Assembly: GCA_963697805.1 (NCBI GenBank)
Contig: CAVOPB010000003.1
Coordinates: forward strand, 248,001-312,000
Reading direction: 5' to 3'
Length of the DNA: 64,000 nucleotides
From: VRUE01 sp963697805
GTDB taxonomy: Bacteria > Actinomycetota > Thermoleophilia > Solirubrobacterales > 70-9
Under the pieces are notes generated by a model, which saw only the letters and a list, made by a program, of their open reading frames with translations, was not told the DNA's origin and searched no databases. A program made the position numbers and the translations under genes. Positions 9,714 through 17,131 of the stretch are shown here, piece after piece. The first letter of the stretch is position 1. The number at the start of each line of letters is the position of its first letter.

Positions 9714-10132
9714 TGCTGATGCCGAAGCGGGTCAAACACCGCAAACAGATGCGAGGCAGGATGCGCGGCTATACCAAGGGCGGCAGCCACGTCGCCTTCG
9801 GCGAGTACGGGCTCAAGGCCCTCGACCGCGGCTGGATCACCAACCGCCAGATCGAGGCCGCCCGCGTCGCGATGACCCGCAAGATCAAACGTGGCGGCAA
9901 GGTCTGGATCAACGTCTTCCCCGACAAGCCCTACACGAAGAAGCCCGCCGAGACCCGGATGGGCTCCGGAAAGGGCAACCCCGAGGGCTGGGTGGCCGTG
10001 GTCAAGCCCGGCAAAGTGATGTTCGAGCTGGCCGGGGTCCCCGAGGACCTCGCCCGCGAGGCGCTGCGCCTGGCCGGGCACAAGCTTCCGCTGCGGACCC
10101 GCTTCGTGAAGCGCGAGGGGGCCGAGTCCTGA
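9713..10132 (+). CDS. rplP: 50S ribosomal protein L16
   Basis: L16 (139 aa) helps position A-site tRNA and completes late 50S assembly. MLMPKRVKHRKQMRGRMRG is the family N-terminus, which fixes ATG 9713 (TGATG overlap with rpsC). KPAETRMGSGKGNPEGWVA is also diagnostic. Its stop overlaps the rpmC ATG. Confidence 0.97.
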   Translation: MLMPKRVKHRKQMRGRMRGYTKGGSHVAFGEYGLKALDRGWITNRQIEAARVAMTRKIKRGGKVWINVFPDKPYTKKPAETRMGSGKGNPEGWVAVVKPGKVMFELAGVPEDLAREALRLAGHKLPLRTRFVKREGAES

Positions 10133-10344
10133 TGAAGGGCGCCGACGTCCACAACATGAAAGACGACGAGCTGGTGGCGAAACTGATCGACGCCAAGGAG
10201 GAGGCGTTCAACCTCCGCTTTCGCCATGCCACCGGCGAGCTCGAGAACACGGCCCGCCTCGGGATCACGAAGCGCGACGTCGCGAAGCTGCTGACGGTTG
10301 CGAAAGAGCGCGGAATCGACATCAAAAAAGAGCTCAGGAAATAG
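10132..10344 (+). CDS. rpmC: 50S ribosomal protein L29
   Basis: L29 (70 aa) sits at the tunnel exit beside L23. The sequence DELVAKLIDAKEEAFNLRF followed by a TGELENTARL turn and a basic C-terminal helix identifies it. ATG 10132 overlaps the rplP stop; rpsQ follows after 2 nt. Confidence 0.95.
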   Translation: MKGADVHNMKDDELVAKLIDAKEEAFNLRFRHATGELENTARLGITKRDVAKLLTVAKERGIDIKKELRK

Positions 10345-10346
10345 CG

Positions 10347-11003
10347 ATGGCAGACGCAGAGAACAAAGACGCAGTCGACGAGACACCGCCCGCCGACCCC
10401 GGACGCGAAGCGGAGGAGTCGGCGGTTGATGGCGAATCCGCTAGCCCGAGCGAGGAGCAGTCGCAATCTGACTCCCCTGCGACGAGCGAGGGCGGCGAGT
10501 CGTCCCCTGCTGAGGAGGTCCTACCCGCGTCAGAGGAGGAGAACCCTGAGGACGAGCTTCCCTGGAAGGAGAGGCGCAGGCTCGAGAGGAGCCGACGACC
10601 CCACGAGGCGGGGCCGCAGCTCAGCCCCGACGAGCGGGCCGCGAAGCGGGCCGAGGCACGGGCCGCGAAGGCGCAGCTGCGACGTAAGCAACGCGCCGCC
10701 CTGAAGGCGGAGGACGCTGCCCCCGGCAGCGGGACGCCCCCGGCCGAGGGTGAGACCAACGCCGCCAAGGTCCGACAGGGGATCGTCGTCTCCGACAAGG
10801 GCGAGAAATCGATCACCGTCCGGATTGACATCGTCCGCCGCCACCCGACCTACGAGAAGGTCGTGCGCCGCTCCCGGACCCTGCACGCTCACGACGAGCG
10901 CAACGAGGCCGGGGAGGGCGACACGGTCCGTCTGGTCGAGACCAGGCCGCTGTCGAAGACCAAGCGCTGGCGCCTGGTCGAGGTCCTCGAGAAGGCCAAG
11001 TGA
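10347..11003 (+). CDS. rpsQ: 30S ribosomal protein S17 with long acidic N-terminal extension
   Basis: Only the last 85 or so residues (about 133-218, from KVRQGIVVSDKGEKSITVRI to RWRLVEVLEK) are the S17 core, an OB-fold primary 16S-binding protein. The preceding 130 residues are low complexity. They contain an acidic Ser/Glu-rich part (25-75) and a basic Arg/Ala-rich helix. ATG 10347 lies 2 nt after rpmC and no other start gives normal spacing, so the extension is probably translated. Residues 25-51 come from repeat R3, shared with rpsE. Usual S17 length is 80-100 aa. Confidence 0.9.
   Translation: MADAENKDAVDETPPADPGREAEESAVDGESASPSEEQSQSDSPATSEGGESSPAEEVLPASEEENPEDELPWKERRRLERSRRPHEAGPQLSPDERAAKRAEARAAKAQLRRKQRAALKAEDAAPGSGTPPAEGETNAAKVRQGIVVSDKGEKSITVRIDIVRRHPTYEKVVRRSRTLHAHDERNEAGEGDTVRLVETRPLSKTKRWRLVEVLEKAK
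10421..10499 (+). repeat. R3 in-frame coding repeat, copy 1 (rpsQ)
   Basis: This 79-bp block is identical at 73 positions, by eye, to 14977-15055 in rpsE, and both are read in the same frame. The encoded core is SPSEEQSQSDS followed by ATSEGGE. It uses codons such as CAA TCT that are uncommon in the neighbouring genes. A small dyad (GTCGCA, 12 nt, TGCGAC) lies inside. Confidence 0.75.
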
Positions 11004-11010
11004 GGGATTC

Positions 11011-11382
11011 GTGATCCAGCAGGAGTCGAGACTGAAAGTTGCCGACAATTCCGGTGCGAGGGAGATCCTCTGCATCCGGATCAAGGGCGGCTCCCACCGC
11101 CGCTATGCCGGCGTCGGCGACGTGATCACGGCGACCGTCAAACAGGCGAGCCCGCAGGGCGGCGTCCGCAAGGGCGAGGTCGTCCAGGCCGTCATCGTCC
11201 GCACTCGCAAGCAGCTCGGCCGCCCCGACGGCACCTACATCTCTTTCGACGAAAACGCGGCGGTCCTGATCGAGCAGGACGGGACCAATCCACGCGGCAC
11301 CCGGATCTTCGGCCCGGTCGCCCGCGAGCTGCGCGACCGCAACTTCATGAAAATCGTCTCGCTGGCGCCCGAGGTCCTCTGA
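11011..11382 (+). CDS. rplN: 50S ribosomal protein L14
   Basis: L14 (123 aa) sits at the subunit interface. GTG 11011 gives VIQQESRLKVADNSGAREI, which matches the family start exactly. The C-terminal GTRIFGPVARELRDRNFMKI is also diagnostic. It follows rpsQ by 7 nt. The 68-bp spacer after it carries a degenerate R1 repeat. Confidence 0.97.
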   Translation: MIQQESRLKVADNSGAREILCIRIKGGSHRRYAGVGDVITATVKQASPQGGVRKGEVVQAVIVRTRKQLGRPDGTYISFDENAAVLIEQDGTNPRGTRIFGPVARELRDRNFMKIVSLAPEVL

Positions 11383-11427
11383 GCCATGCGGAGCGAGCGT
11401 GCATATCTGAATCTTCGCGAGCGGAGC
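11380..11427 (+). repeat. R1 intercistronic repeat, degenerate copy B (rplN-rplX)
   Basis: Starting at the rplN stop codon, the segment GCGGAGCGAGC then GTGCATATCTG then TCTTCGCG follows the R1 order. It lacks 4 nt present in the other two copies. It fills most of the 68-nt rplN-rplX gap. Confidence 0.5.
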
Positions 11428-11450
11428 ATCGGCGAAGGCGGTGGTTCTTG

Positions 11451-11789
11451 ATGGCGAAAACGATGAAGATTCGCGAGGGCGACGAAGTGCAGATCATCGG
11501 CGGCAAGGACTCGGGCAAGTCGGGCCGCGTGACGCGGACCGAACCGAAGCGCAGCTTCGTCTACGTCGAGGGCCTGAACATGGTCAAGCGGCACGAAAAA
11601 CCGCGCCCCGTCCAAGATGCGCAGCGGGCGGCCAACATCGGCGGCATCGTCGACAAGGAGGGGCCGATCCACGTCTCGAACGTGATGCTGCTCGACCCCA
11701 AAGACAACAAGCCGACCCGGGTCGGCGTCCGGCGTGACAAAGGCGGCAAGCGCGAGCGCTACTCGAAGCGGAGCGGGGTGGCGTTCTGA
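11451..11789 (+). CDS. rplX: 50S ribosomal protein L24
   Basis: L24 (112 aa) is an early 50S assembly initiator. The KOW motif region KIREGDEVQIIGGKDSGKSG (about 6-25) and YVEGLNMVKRHEKP are typical. ATG 11451 (MAKTMKIREGD) is preferred over the adjacent TTG. Its stop overlaps the rplE ATG. Confidence 0.96.
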   Translation: MAKTMKIREGDEVQIIGGKDSGKSGRVTRTEPKRSFVYVEGLNMVKRHEKPRPVQDAQRAANIGGIVDKEGPIHVSNVMLLDPKDNKPTRVGVRRDKGGKRERYSKRSGVAF

Positions 11790-12616
11790 TGGAGGCCACC
11801 GCGACCCCGACCACCCAGGCCGCCCCGCCGCCGCGCCTGCGCGAGCGCTACGAGCAGGAGGTGCTCCCGGCGCTGATGAAGCGGTTCGGCTACCCGTCGC
11901 AGATGGCGGTTCCGCGGCTGACCAAGATCACGCTCAACATGGGCGTCGGCGAGGCGAAGCAGAACGCGAAAATGCTCGAGGCGGCGCAGGGCCAGCTGGC
12001 GACGATCGCCGGCCAGCAGCCGAGCATCCGCAGGGCTCGCAAGTCGATCGCCTCGTTCAAAGTCCGCGAGGGGATGCCGGTTGGGGTCTCGGTGACGCTG
12101 AGGCGGGCCCGGATGTGGGAGTTCCTCGATCGGCTCTGCTCGATCGCCGTGCCCCGAATCCGCGACTTCCGCGGGCTCAACCCGCGCTCGTTCGACGGCC
12201 GCGGCAACTACTCGATGGGCGTCCGCGAGCAGCTGATCTTCCCCGAAATCGACTACGACTCTATCGACGAGGTCCGTGGCCTCGACGTCACGATCACGAC
12301 CACCGCCGCGGCCGACGTCGAGGCGTTCGAGCTGTTGCTCGGGCTCGGGATGCCGTTTGCGAAAGACGGCCGGCCGGGTGGCGTCGACGAGGTGGCGCAG
12401 GCCGCCGAGGAGGAGGAGAAGCGCAAGGAGGAGGCGCGCCTGCGCGCCGAGGCCGAGCAGGCGGCGCTTGAGCAGCTGAAAGAGGAAAACCCCGACGCGT
12501 ACGCAAAGCCCGAAGAGGAGGCCGAGGAGGCCGAGGAGGGTGGCGAGGGCGCCGAGGGCGACGAGGGCGGTGCCGACGAGGCGCCGGCCGATGAGGAGAG
12601 CTCAGAGGATGGCTAA
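11789..12616 (+). CDS. rplE: 50S ribosomal protein L5 with acidic C-terminal tail
   Basis: The L5 core (about 15-192) binds 5S rRNA and P-site tRNA. Its motifs LRERYEQEVLPAL, ITLNMGVGEAKQNAKML and DFRGLNPRSFDGRGNYSMGV are present. The product is 275 aa, about 85 more than usual. The excess is a C-terminal tail rich in Glu, Ala and Gly (from about 197), partly a charged helix and partly disordered. It overlaps rplX at the start and rpsZ by 8 nt at the end. Confidence 0.94.
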   Translation: MEATATPTTQAAPPPRLRERYEQEVLPALMKRFGYPSQMAVPRLTKITLNMGVGEAKQNAKMLEAAQGQLATIAGQQPSIRRARKSIASFKVREGMPVGVSVTLRRARMWEFLDRLCSIAVPRIRDFRGLNPRSFDGRGNYSMGVREQLIFPEIDYDSIDEVRGLDVTITTTAAADVEAFELLLGLGMPFAKDGRPGGVDEVAQAAEEEEKRKEEARLRAEAEQAALEQLKEENPDAYAKPEEEAEEAEEGGEGAEGDEGGADEAPADEESSEDG

Positions 12617-12794
12617 GACCTCCCAGAAGGTGAAGCAGAGCCGCAAGGCTAAGTTCAAGTCGCGCGAGTACAACCGCTGCCGCCGCTGCGGGCGGCCGCG
12701 CGGCTTCTATCGCAAGTTCGGCCTCTGCAGGATCTGCCTGCGCGAGGCCGCCCACGAGGGCTACGTCCCGGGAATGAAAAAGTCGAGCTGGTAG
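12609..12794 (+). CDS. rpsZ: 30S ribosomal protein S14 type Z (zinc-binding)
   Basis: This 61-aa short S14 has two CxxC knuckles (CRRC and CRIC, about residues 24-43), so it is the zinc-binding, non-replacement form. The C-terminus GYVPGMKKSSW is canonical. ATG 12609 gives MAKTSQKVKQSRK and overlaps the rplE end; longer upstream codons lie inside the rplE tail. Confidence 0.96.
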   Translation: MAKTSQKVKQSRKAKFKSREYNRCRRCGRPRGFYRKFGLCRICLREAAHEGYVPGMKKSSW

Positions 12795-12797
12795 ACG

Positions 12798-13193
12798 ATG
12801 CTGACCGACCCGATAGGCGATTACCTGACCCGGATCCGCAACGCGATCGGCTCCGGCCACGACGAGGTCGATATCCCGGCCTCGCGACTGAAGCTGGAGA
12901 TGTCGAGGATCCTCAAGGAGCAGGGCTACATCCGCGACTTCTCGCGCAAGCCCGGCCGGGTCGGCGAGGAGATCAGCATCCGTCTCAAGTACACCGAGGA
13001 CCGCCGCCCGGTCATCATCGGGATGGAGCGGATCTCGCGCCCGGGGCGCAGGCGCTACGTCAATCACAATCAGGTGCCGCGGGTCGACGGTGGGACCGGA
13101 ACCGCGATCATCAGCACCTCGACCGGAGTGATGACCGGCCACGAAGCAAAGGCGAAGGGCGTCGGCGGCGAGGTCGTCGCCTACGTCTGGTGA
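12798..13193 (+). CDS. rpsH: 30S ribosomal protein S8
   Basis: S8 (131 aa) binds 16S helix 21 and in E. coli represses the spc operon. MLTDPIGDYLTRIRNAI starts the protein and GIAIISTSTGVMTGHEA-type sequence (here GTAIISTSTGVMTGHEA) ends it. It lies 3 nt after rpsZ. Confidence 0.97.
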   Translation: MLTDPIGDYLTRIRNAIGSGHDEVDIPASRLKLEMSRILKEQGYIRDFSRKPGRVGEEISIRLKYTEDRRPVIIGMERISRPGRRRYVNHNQVPRVDGGTGTAIISTSTGVMTGHEAKAKGVGGEVVAYVW

Positions 13194-13214
13194 GCAGCTA
13201 GCGAGAGAGACTTC

Positions 13215-13748
13215 ATGAGCAGGATCGGAAGAAAGCCAATCGCCGTCCCCGACGCCGTCACGGTGGAGATCGTCCCTGGCAGCGTTGCCGTCAAGGGGCC
13301 GAAGGGTGAGCTCAGCCAGAGCCTCTCGGCCGACATGAAGGTCGAGCAGGCGGAGGGCACGGTTACCGTCCAGCGCCCGACCGACCGCGGCGAGCACCGT
13401 GCGCTGCACGGGCTGACCCGGAGCCTGATCGCCAACATGGTCGAGGGCGTCACCGACGGCTTCGAGAAGCGCCTCGAGATCCAGGGCGTCGGCTACCGGG
13501 CGCAGCTCAAAGGCAAGGGCCTCGAGATGGCGCTGGGCTTCTCGCATCCGGTCTCGATCGAGCCCCCGGATGGGATCGAGTTCGAGGTTCCGCAGCCGAC
13601 CGAGATCATCGTCCGCGGCATCGACAAGCAACTCGTCGGCCAGGTCGCGGCGGACATCCGCAAGCGGCGCCCACCGGAGCCATACAAGGGCAAGGGCATC
13701 CGCTACCGCGACGAGCACGTCGCCCGGAAGGTGGGCAAGCGCGCCTAA
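13215..13748 (+). CDS. rplF: 50S ribosomal protein L6
   Basis: L6 (177 aa) has the duplicated fold seen as SRIGRKPIAVPDAVTVEI at the start and EPYKGKGIRYRDEHVARKVG near the end. It lies near the GTPase centre. ATG 13215 follows a GAGAGAG purine stretch. It is followed by an unusual 160-bp non-coding element before rplR. Confidence 0.97.
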   Translation: MSRIGRKPIAVPDAVTVEIVPGSVAVKGPKGELSQSLSADMKVEQAEGTVTVQRPTDRGEHRALHGLTRSLIANMVEGVTDGFEKRLEIQGVGYRAQLKGKGLEMALGFSHPVSIEPPDGIEFEVPQPTEIIVRGIDKQLVGQVAADIRKRRPPEPYKGKGIRYRDEHVARKVGKRA

Positions 13749-13908
13749 TGTCCGCTCCTTCCCAAACAGCACGCCTCCGCCGGCTGCAAACCGGCGCTGG
13801 ATCTTGGTCCTCGGGCTTGCCTTTGGCACCACCAAAGGCTGCGCCCTGCGTCCTCGCCCAACTTGGTTTTCGCTCGGCTGAGTCGCACTGCCCGGGAAGG
13901 AGCGGACA
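13749..13908 (+). promoter_or_regulatory. Structured stem-bounded element covering the rplR ribosome-binding site
   Basis: The element fills the whole rplF-rplR gap. Its ends are a perfect 15-bp inverted repeat: TGTCCGCTCCTTCCC (13749-13763) and GGGAAGGAGCGGACA (13894-13908). The right arm contains the rplR Shine-Dalgarno AAGGAG (13897-13902), so the closed stem would hide it. Inside are CGCCGG/CCGGCG (13778-13783 with 13791-13796) and a rod with GGGC/GCCC (13813-13816 with 13843-13846) and GCCTTTGG/CCAAAGGC (13819-13826 with 13832-13839, loop CACCA). It could be a mobile palindromic element or a cis-regulatory RNA. Confidence 0.6.
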
Positions 13909-14262
13909 TTGACCGTCGTCACGAAGAGAGAGCACCGCCTGCGCCGACGCCGGCGGGTCCGCGCCCGGATCGTCGGCAGCGCCGAGCGCCCGCGCCTCTC
14001 GGTCTACCGCTCGAATCGCGGGATCTTCGCCCAGCTGGTCGACGATCGCAGCGGCCACACCCTGGCCGCGGTGAACTGGATCGAGCCCGAGCTGCGCAAG
14101 CTGACCGCCGCCGAGCAGGCGAAGCGGGCCGGCGAGCTGCTGGCCGAGCGTGCCAAGGCGGCCGGGATCGAGACCTGCGTATTCGACCGCGGCGGCTACA
14201 AGTACCACGGACGCGTCCGCGCGCTCGCCGAGGGCGCCCGCGAGGGAGGCCTCCGCTTCTGA
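13909..14262 (+). CDS. rplR: 50S ribosomal protein L18
   Basis: L18 (117 aa) binds 5S rRNA. The basic start KREHRLRRRRRVRARI, the RLSVYRSNRGIFAQLVDD segment and the terminal FDRGGYKYHGRVRALAEGAREGGL are diagnostic. TTG 13909 is the start, placed 6 nt after AAGGAG. The Shine-Dalgarno lies in a long stem with sequence just after the rplF stop. Confidence 0.95.
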   Translation: MTVVTKREHRLRRRRRVRARIVGSAERPRLSVYRSNRGIFAQLVDDRSGHTLAAVNWIEPELRKLTAAEQAKRAGELLAERAKAAGIETCVFDRGGYKYHGRVRALAEGAREGGLRF

Positions 14263-14284
14263 ACCGCTACGGTGGGCGATTGCT

Positions 14285-15148
14285 ATGAAGGGAATGGACA
14301 CCACAAACGTTGAGACGGTGAGCCCGCGGGGGCTCGACCTCCAGGAGCGCGTGATCGAGATCAACCGCGTCGCCAAGGTCGTCAAGGGCGGCCGCCGGTT
14401 CTCGTTCACTGCGCTGGTCGCCGTCGGCGACGAAGAGGGCGTGGTCGGGATTGGCTACGGCAAGGCGCGCGAGGTCCCGCTGGCGATCCAAAAGGCGGTC
14501 GAGAACGCCCGCAAGAGCCTGATCCGCGTCCCCAAATACGGCCAGACCCTGACCCACAAGATCATCGGCCGCTACGGCGCCGGTCACGTCGTCCTGCGCC
14601 CGGCCAGCCCCGGTACCGGCGTGATCGCCGGCGGCGGTGTCCGCGCCGTCCTCGAGCTGGGGGGCGTCCGTGACGTGCTCACCAAGAGCATCGGCACCCA
14701 GAACCCGATCAACCTCGTCAAGGCGACGATGGACGGGCTCGTCCGCCTCAGGCGGCCGGAGGAGGTCGCCGAGCTGCGGGGGCTGACGGTGGCCCAGGTG
14801 CTGGGGGTTCAGTCTTCCAGCAGTTCTGAGACTAGCGAGGCATCGGCCACTGCGCCCGCGGGTCCTGTCGCGGGGGAGGACACCTCCTCCTCGCAGGCTG
14901 CTGGGGAGGAGCCCACCCCCGCGCCACCCGCGGAGGCAGAGGCTGAGGCGTCGCCAGAGGCACCGGCCGAGGAGGCGGCGGCTGATGGCGAAGCCACCAG
15001 CCCGAGCGAGGAGCAGTCGCAATCTGACTCCTCTGCGACGAGCGAGGGCGGAGAGCCACCCCAAACTGAGCAAAGTCCTGCTGAGACAGCTCCGGCCGCG
15101 GAGGAGCCCGTGGCGGAGGAGAAACCGTCGGAGGCTGAGGGCTCGTGA
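14285..15148 (+). CDS. rpsE: 30S ribosomal protein S5 with long acidic C-terminal tail
   Basis: The S5 core (about 15-177) supports translational accuracy. It includes ERVIEINRVAKVVKGGRRFS, the glycine-rich RNA-binding segment and GSQNPINLV-type sequence (here GTQNPINLVKATMDGL). The rest, about 110 residues, is a Ser/Glu/Ala/Pro-rich tail that S5 normally lacks. Residues 231-257 come from repeat R3, also found in rpsQ. ATG 14285 is chosen over earlier in-frame codons inside rplR. Its TGA overlaps the rpmD GTG. Confidence 0.92.
   Translation: MKGMDTTNVETVSPRGLDLQERVIEINRVAKVVKGGRRFSFTALVAVGDEEGVVGIGYGKAREVPLAIQKAVENARKSLIRVPKYGQTLTHKIIGRYGAGHVVLRPASPGTGVIAGGGVRAVLELGGVRDVLTKSIGTQNPINLVKATMDGLVRLRRPEEVAELRGLTVAQVLGVQSSSSSETSEASATAPAGPVAGEDTSSSQAAGEEPTPAPPAEAEAEASPEAPAEEAAADGEATSPSEEQSQSDSSATSEGGEPPQTEQSPAETAPAAEEPVAEEKPSEAEGS
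14977..15055 (+). repeat. R3 in-frame coding repeat, copy 2 (rpsE)
   Basis: This is the second copy of the 79-bp block in rpsQ (10421-10499). It has the same frame and only six substitutions, several silent or conservative. It encodes ADGEATSPSEEQSQSDSSAT followed by SEGGE in the disordered S5 tail. Confidence 0.75.
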
Positions 15149-15324
15149 CCGCGCTGACGATCAAGCAGATTCGTTCCGCCAACGGCACCAATCCGAGCCA
15201 GAAAGCGACGCTCGAGGCGCTTGGGCTGGGGCGGATCGGGAAGTCTGTCGATCTCAAGGACTCGCCGCAGCTGCAGGGCCAGATCCGGGTCGTCTCGCAC
15301 CTGGTGGAGGTCGACGGTGGCTGA
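15145..15324 (+). CDS. rpmD: 50S ribosomal protein L30
   Basis: This small gene encodes 59 aa. ALTIKQIRSANGTNPSQKAT, LEALGLGRIGKSVDL and GQIRVVSHLVEV match L30, including the C-terminal VSHLV hallmark. The start is GTG 15145, overlapping the rpsE stop (GTGA). Its own end overlaps rplO by 8 nt. Confidence 0.92.
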   Translation: MTALTIKQIRSANGTNPSQKATLEALGLGRIGKSVDLKDSPQLQGQIRVVSHLVEVDGG

Positions 15325-15823
15325 GAAAGGCGGCAAGGACCGCGCCTCGGAGATCGGGCTTCACAGCCTGAAGCCGAAGCCGGGCTCACGGCGTCCGCGC
15401 CGCCGGGTCGGGCGCGGCGAGGGCAGCGGGCTCGGCAAGACGTCGGGCCGCGGCCACAAAGGCTACGGCTCGCGCGCCGGCGCCAAGAAGAAGGCCGGCT
15501 ACGAGGGCGGGCAGAACCCGATTCACATGCGGATGCGAAAGCTCCGCGGCCCGCACAAAAAGCAGTCGATGCCGTTCGAGAACTTCCGCACCGTGACCCA
15601 GCCGGTGAACGTCAGCGATCTCGAGGATCGCTTCGACGCCGGCGCCGAGGTGACCCCCTCCTCGCTGAAGGAGAAGGGCCTCGCCAAGCGCTCGGACCCG
15701 GTCAAGATCCTCGCCCGGGGCGAGATCTCGAAGAAACTCGAGGTCCACGCGCACGCGTTCAGCTCCGCCGCCCGCGAGAAGATCGAGGCGGCTGGGGGCT
15801 CCTGCCACACTCTGGAGTCCTGA
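15317..15823 (+). CDS. rplO: 50S ribosomal protein L15
   Basis: L15 (168 aa) is a late 50S assembly protein. The basic Gly-rich GRGEGSGLGKTSGRGHKGYG (about 33-52) and the Gly/Arg/Lys region are typical; AGGSCHTLES ends it. GTG 15317 gives VAEKGGKDRASEIGLHSLKP and overlaps rpmD. It is coupled to secY by a TGATG overlap. Confidence 0.95.
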   Translation: MAEKGGKDRASEIGLHSLKPKPGSRRPRRRVGRGEGSGLGKTSGRGHKGYGSRAGAKKKAGYEGGQNPIHMRMRKLRGPHKKQSMPFENFRTVTQPVNVSDLEDRFDAGAEVTPSSLKEKGLAKRSDPVKILARGEISKKLEVHAHAFSSAAREKIEAAGGSCHTLES

Positions 15824-17094
15824 TGCTCAAAACGATCGCGAACGCATTCAGCGTCGCCGACATCCGCAAGAAGCTGGCCTTCACCGCGGCGATGCTGGCG
15901 CTGTACCGGCTCGGTGCCTACATCCCCGCGCCCGGCGTCGACAGCGAGGCCCTGAAGGAAATCCAGAACAACTTCGGCGGCAGCAACATCCTCGGCTTCC
16001 TCAACCTTTTCTCCGGTGGAGGCCTCTCGCGATTGTCGCTTTTCGCGCTGGGAATCATGCCCTACATCACGGCCTCGATCATCCTCCAGCTGCTGACCGT
16101 GGTCGTCCCCTCGCTGGAGAAACTCCAGAAAGAAGGGGAGGTCGGGCAGCAGAAGATCACCCAGTACACCCGCTACCTAACCGTCGGCCTGGCGTTCGGC
16201 CAGTCGTTCGGATACGTCTACCTGTTCCGGTCGTTCGGGAACACCGCGGGCAGCGACGTGGTCGGCCAGCTGAGCGGCGCCCGCGTCTTCCTGATCGTCG
16301 CCTGCCTGACCGCCGGCTGCACGCTGCTGATGTGGTTGGGCGAGCTGATCACCCAGCGCGGCATCGGCAACGGCATCTCGCTGATGATCTTCGCCTCGAT
16401 CGCATCGCGCATCCCCCAGGGCATCGAATCGTGGTGGAACAACCCCGACCAGGTCTTCGTCGTGATGATGCCGTTCGTCGCCCTGGCGGTGATCCTCGCG
16501 ATCGTCTTCGTCCAGGAGGGCCAGCGGCGGATCCCGGTCCAGTACGCGAAACGGGTGGTCGGCCGGCGAATGACGTCGGGCGGGTCGACCTACCTGCCGC
16601 TCAGGGTCAACATGGCCGGCGTCATCCCGGTCATCTTTGCCGCTTCGATCATGGCCTTCCCACCGACGATCGGACAGCTCCTCAACACCCCCGCCGCGCT
16701 CGACTTCGCCGCCTTCTTCAGCCCCAACGGCTGGGCCTACATCGCCGGCGAGGTGTTCTTCATCGTCATCTTCACCTACTTCTACACCGCGGTCACCTTC
16801 AACCCCGTGGACCAGGCCGACAACCTGAAGAAATACGGCGGCTTCATACCCGGCGTACGGCCGGGCCGGCCCACGGCCGAATACCTCGACCGCATCCTCT
16901 CGCGACTGACCTTCCCCGGCGCCCTCTACCTGGGCGCGGTGGCCGCGCTGCCGGCGATCCTGTTCAGCCAGACGTCCGCCAACTTCTACTTCGGCGGGAC
17001 CTCGATCCTGATCGTCGTCGGAGTCGCGCTGGACACTGTCAAGCAGCTCGAGGCGCAGTTAATGATGAGGAACTACGAGGGATTCCTGAAATAG
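15823..17094 (+). CDS. secY: Protein translocase subunit SecY
   Basis: SecY (423 aa) forms the channel of the SecYEG translocon with ten membrane helices. It starts with a DIRKKLAFTAAMLALYRLGA helix. The plug region, the loop PVQYAKRVVGRRMTSGGSTY and the GFIPGVRPGRPTAEYLDRIL cytoplasmic segment are all recognisable. ATG 15823 overlaps the rplO stop. Confidence 0.97.
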   Translation: MLKTIANAFSVADIRKKLAFTAAMLALYRLGAYIPAPGVDSEALKEIQNNFGGSNILGFLNLFSGGGLSRLSLFALGIMPYITASIILQLLTVVVPSLEKLQKEGEVGQQKITQYTRYLTVGLAFGQSFGYVYLFRSFGNTAGSDVVGQLSGARVFLIVACLTAGCTLLMWLGELITQRGIGNGISLMIFASIASRIPQGIESWWNNPDQVFVVMMPFVALAVILAIVFVQEGQRRIPVQYAKRVVGRRMTSGGSTYLPLRVNMAGVIPVIFAASIMAFPPTIGQLLNTPAALDFAAFFSPNGWAYIAGEVFFIVIFTYFYTAVTFNPVDQADNLKKYGGFIPGVRPGRPTAEYLDRILSRLTFPGALYLGAVAALPAILFSQTSANFYFGGTSILIVVGVALDTVKQLEAQLMMRNYEGFLK

Positions 17095-17131
17095 CGCCCG
17101 GCCGCTCGCGGCCCGCGGCGCGCCGATCACC

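Noticed and set aside
10750..11010. Extended start for rplN within rpsQ
   Set aside because: L14 begins at VIQQESRLKV; upstream codons are rpsQ read in another frame.
12276..12479. Ser/Arg-rich frame inside rplE
   Set aside because: Shadow frame of the Glu/Ala-rich L5 tail with no start signal.
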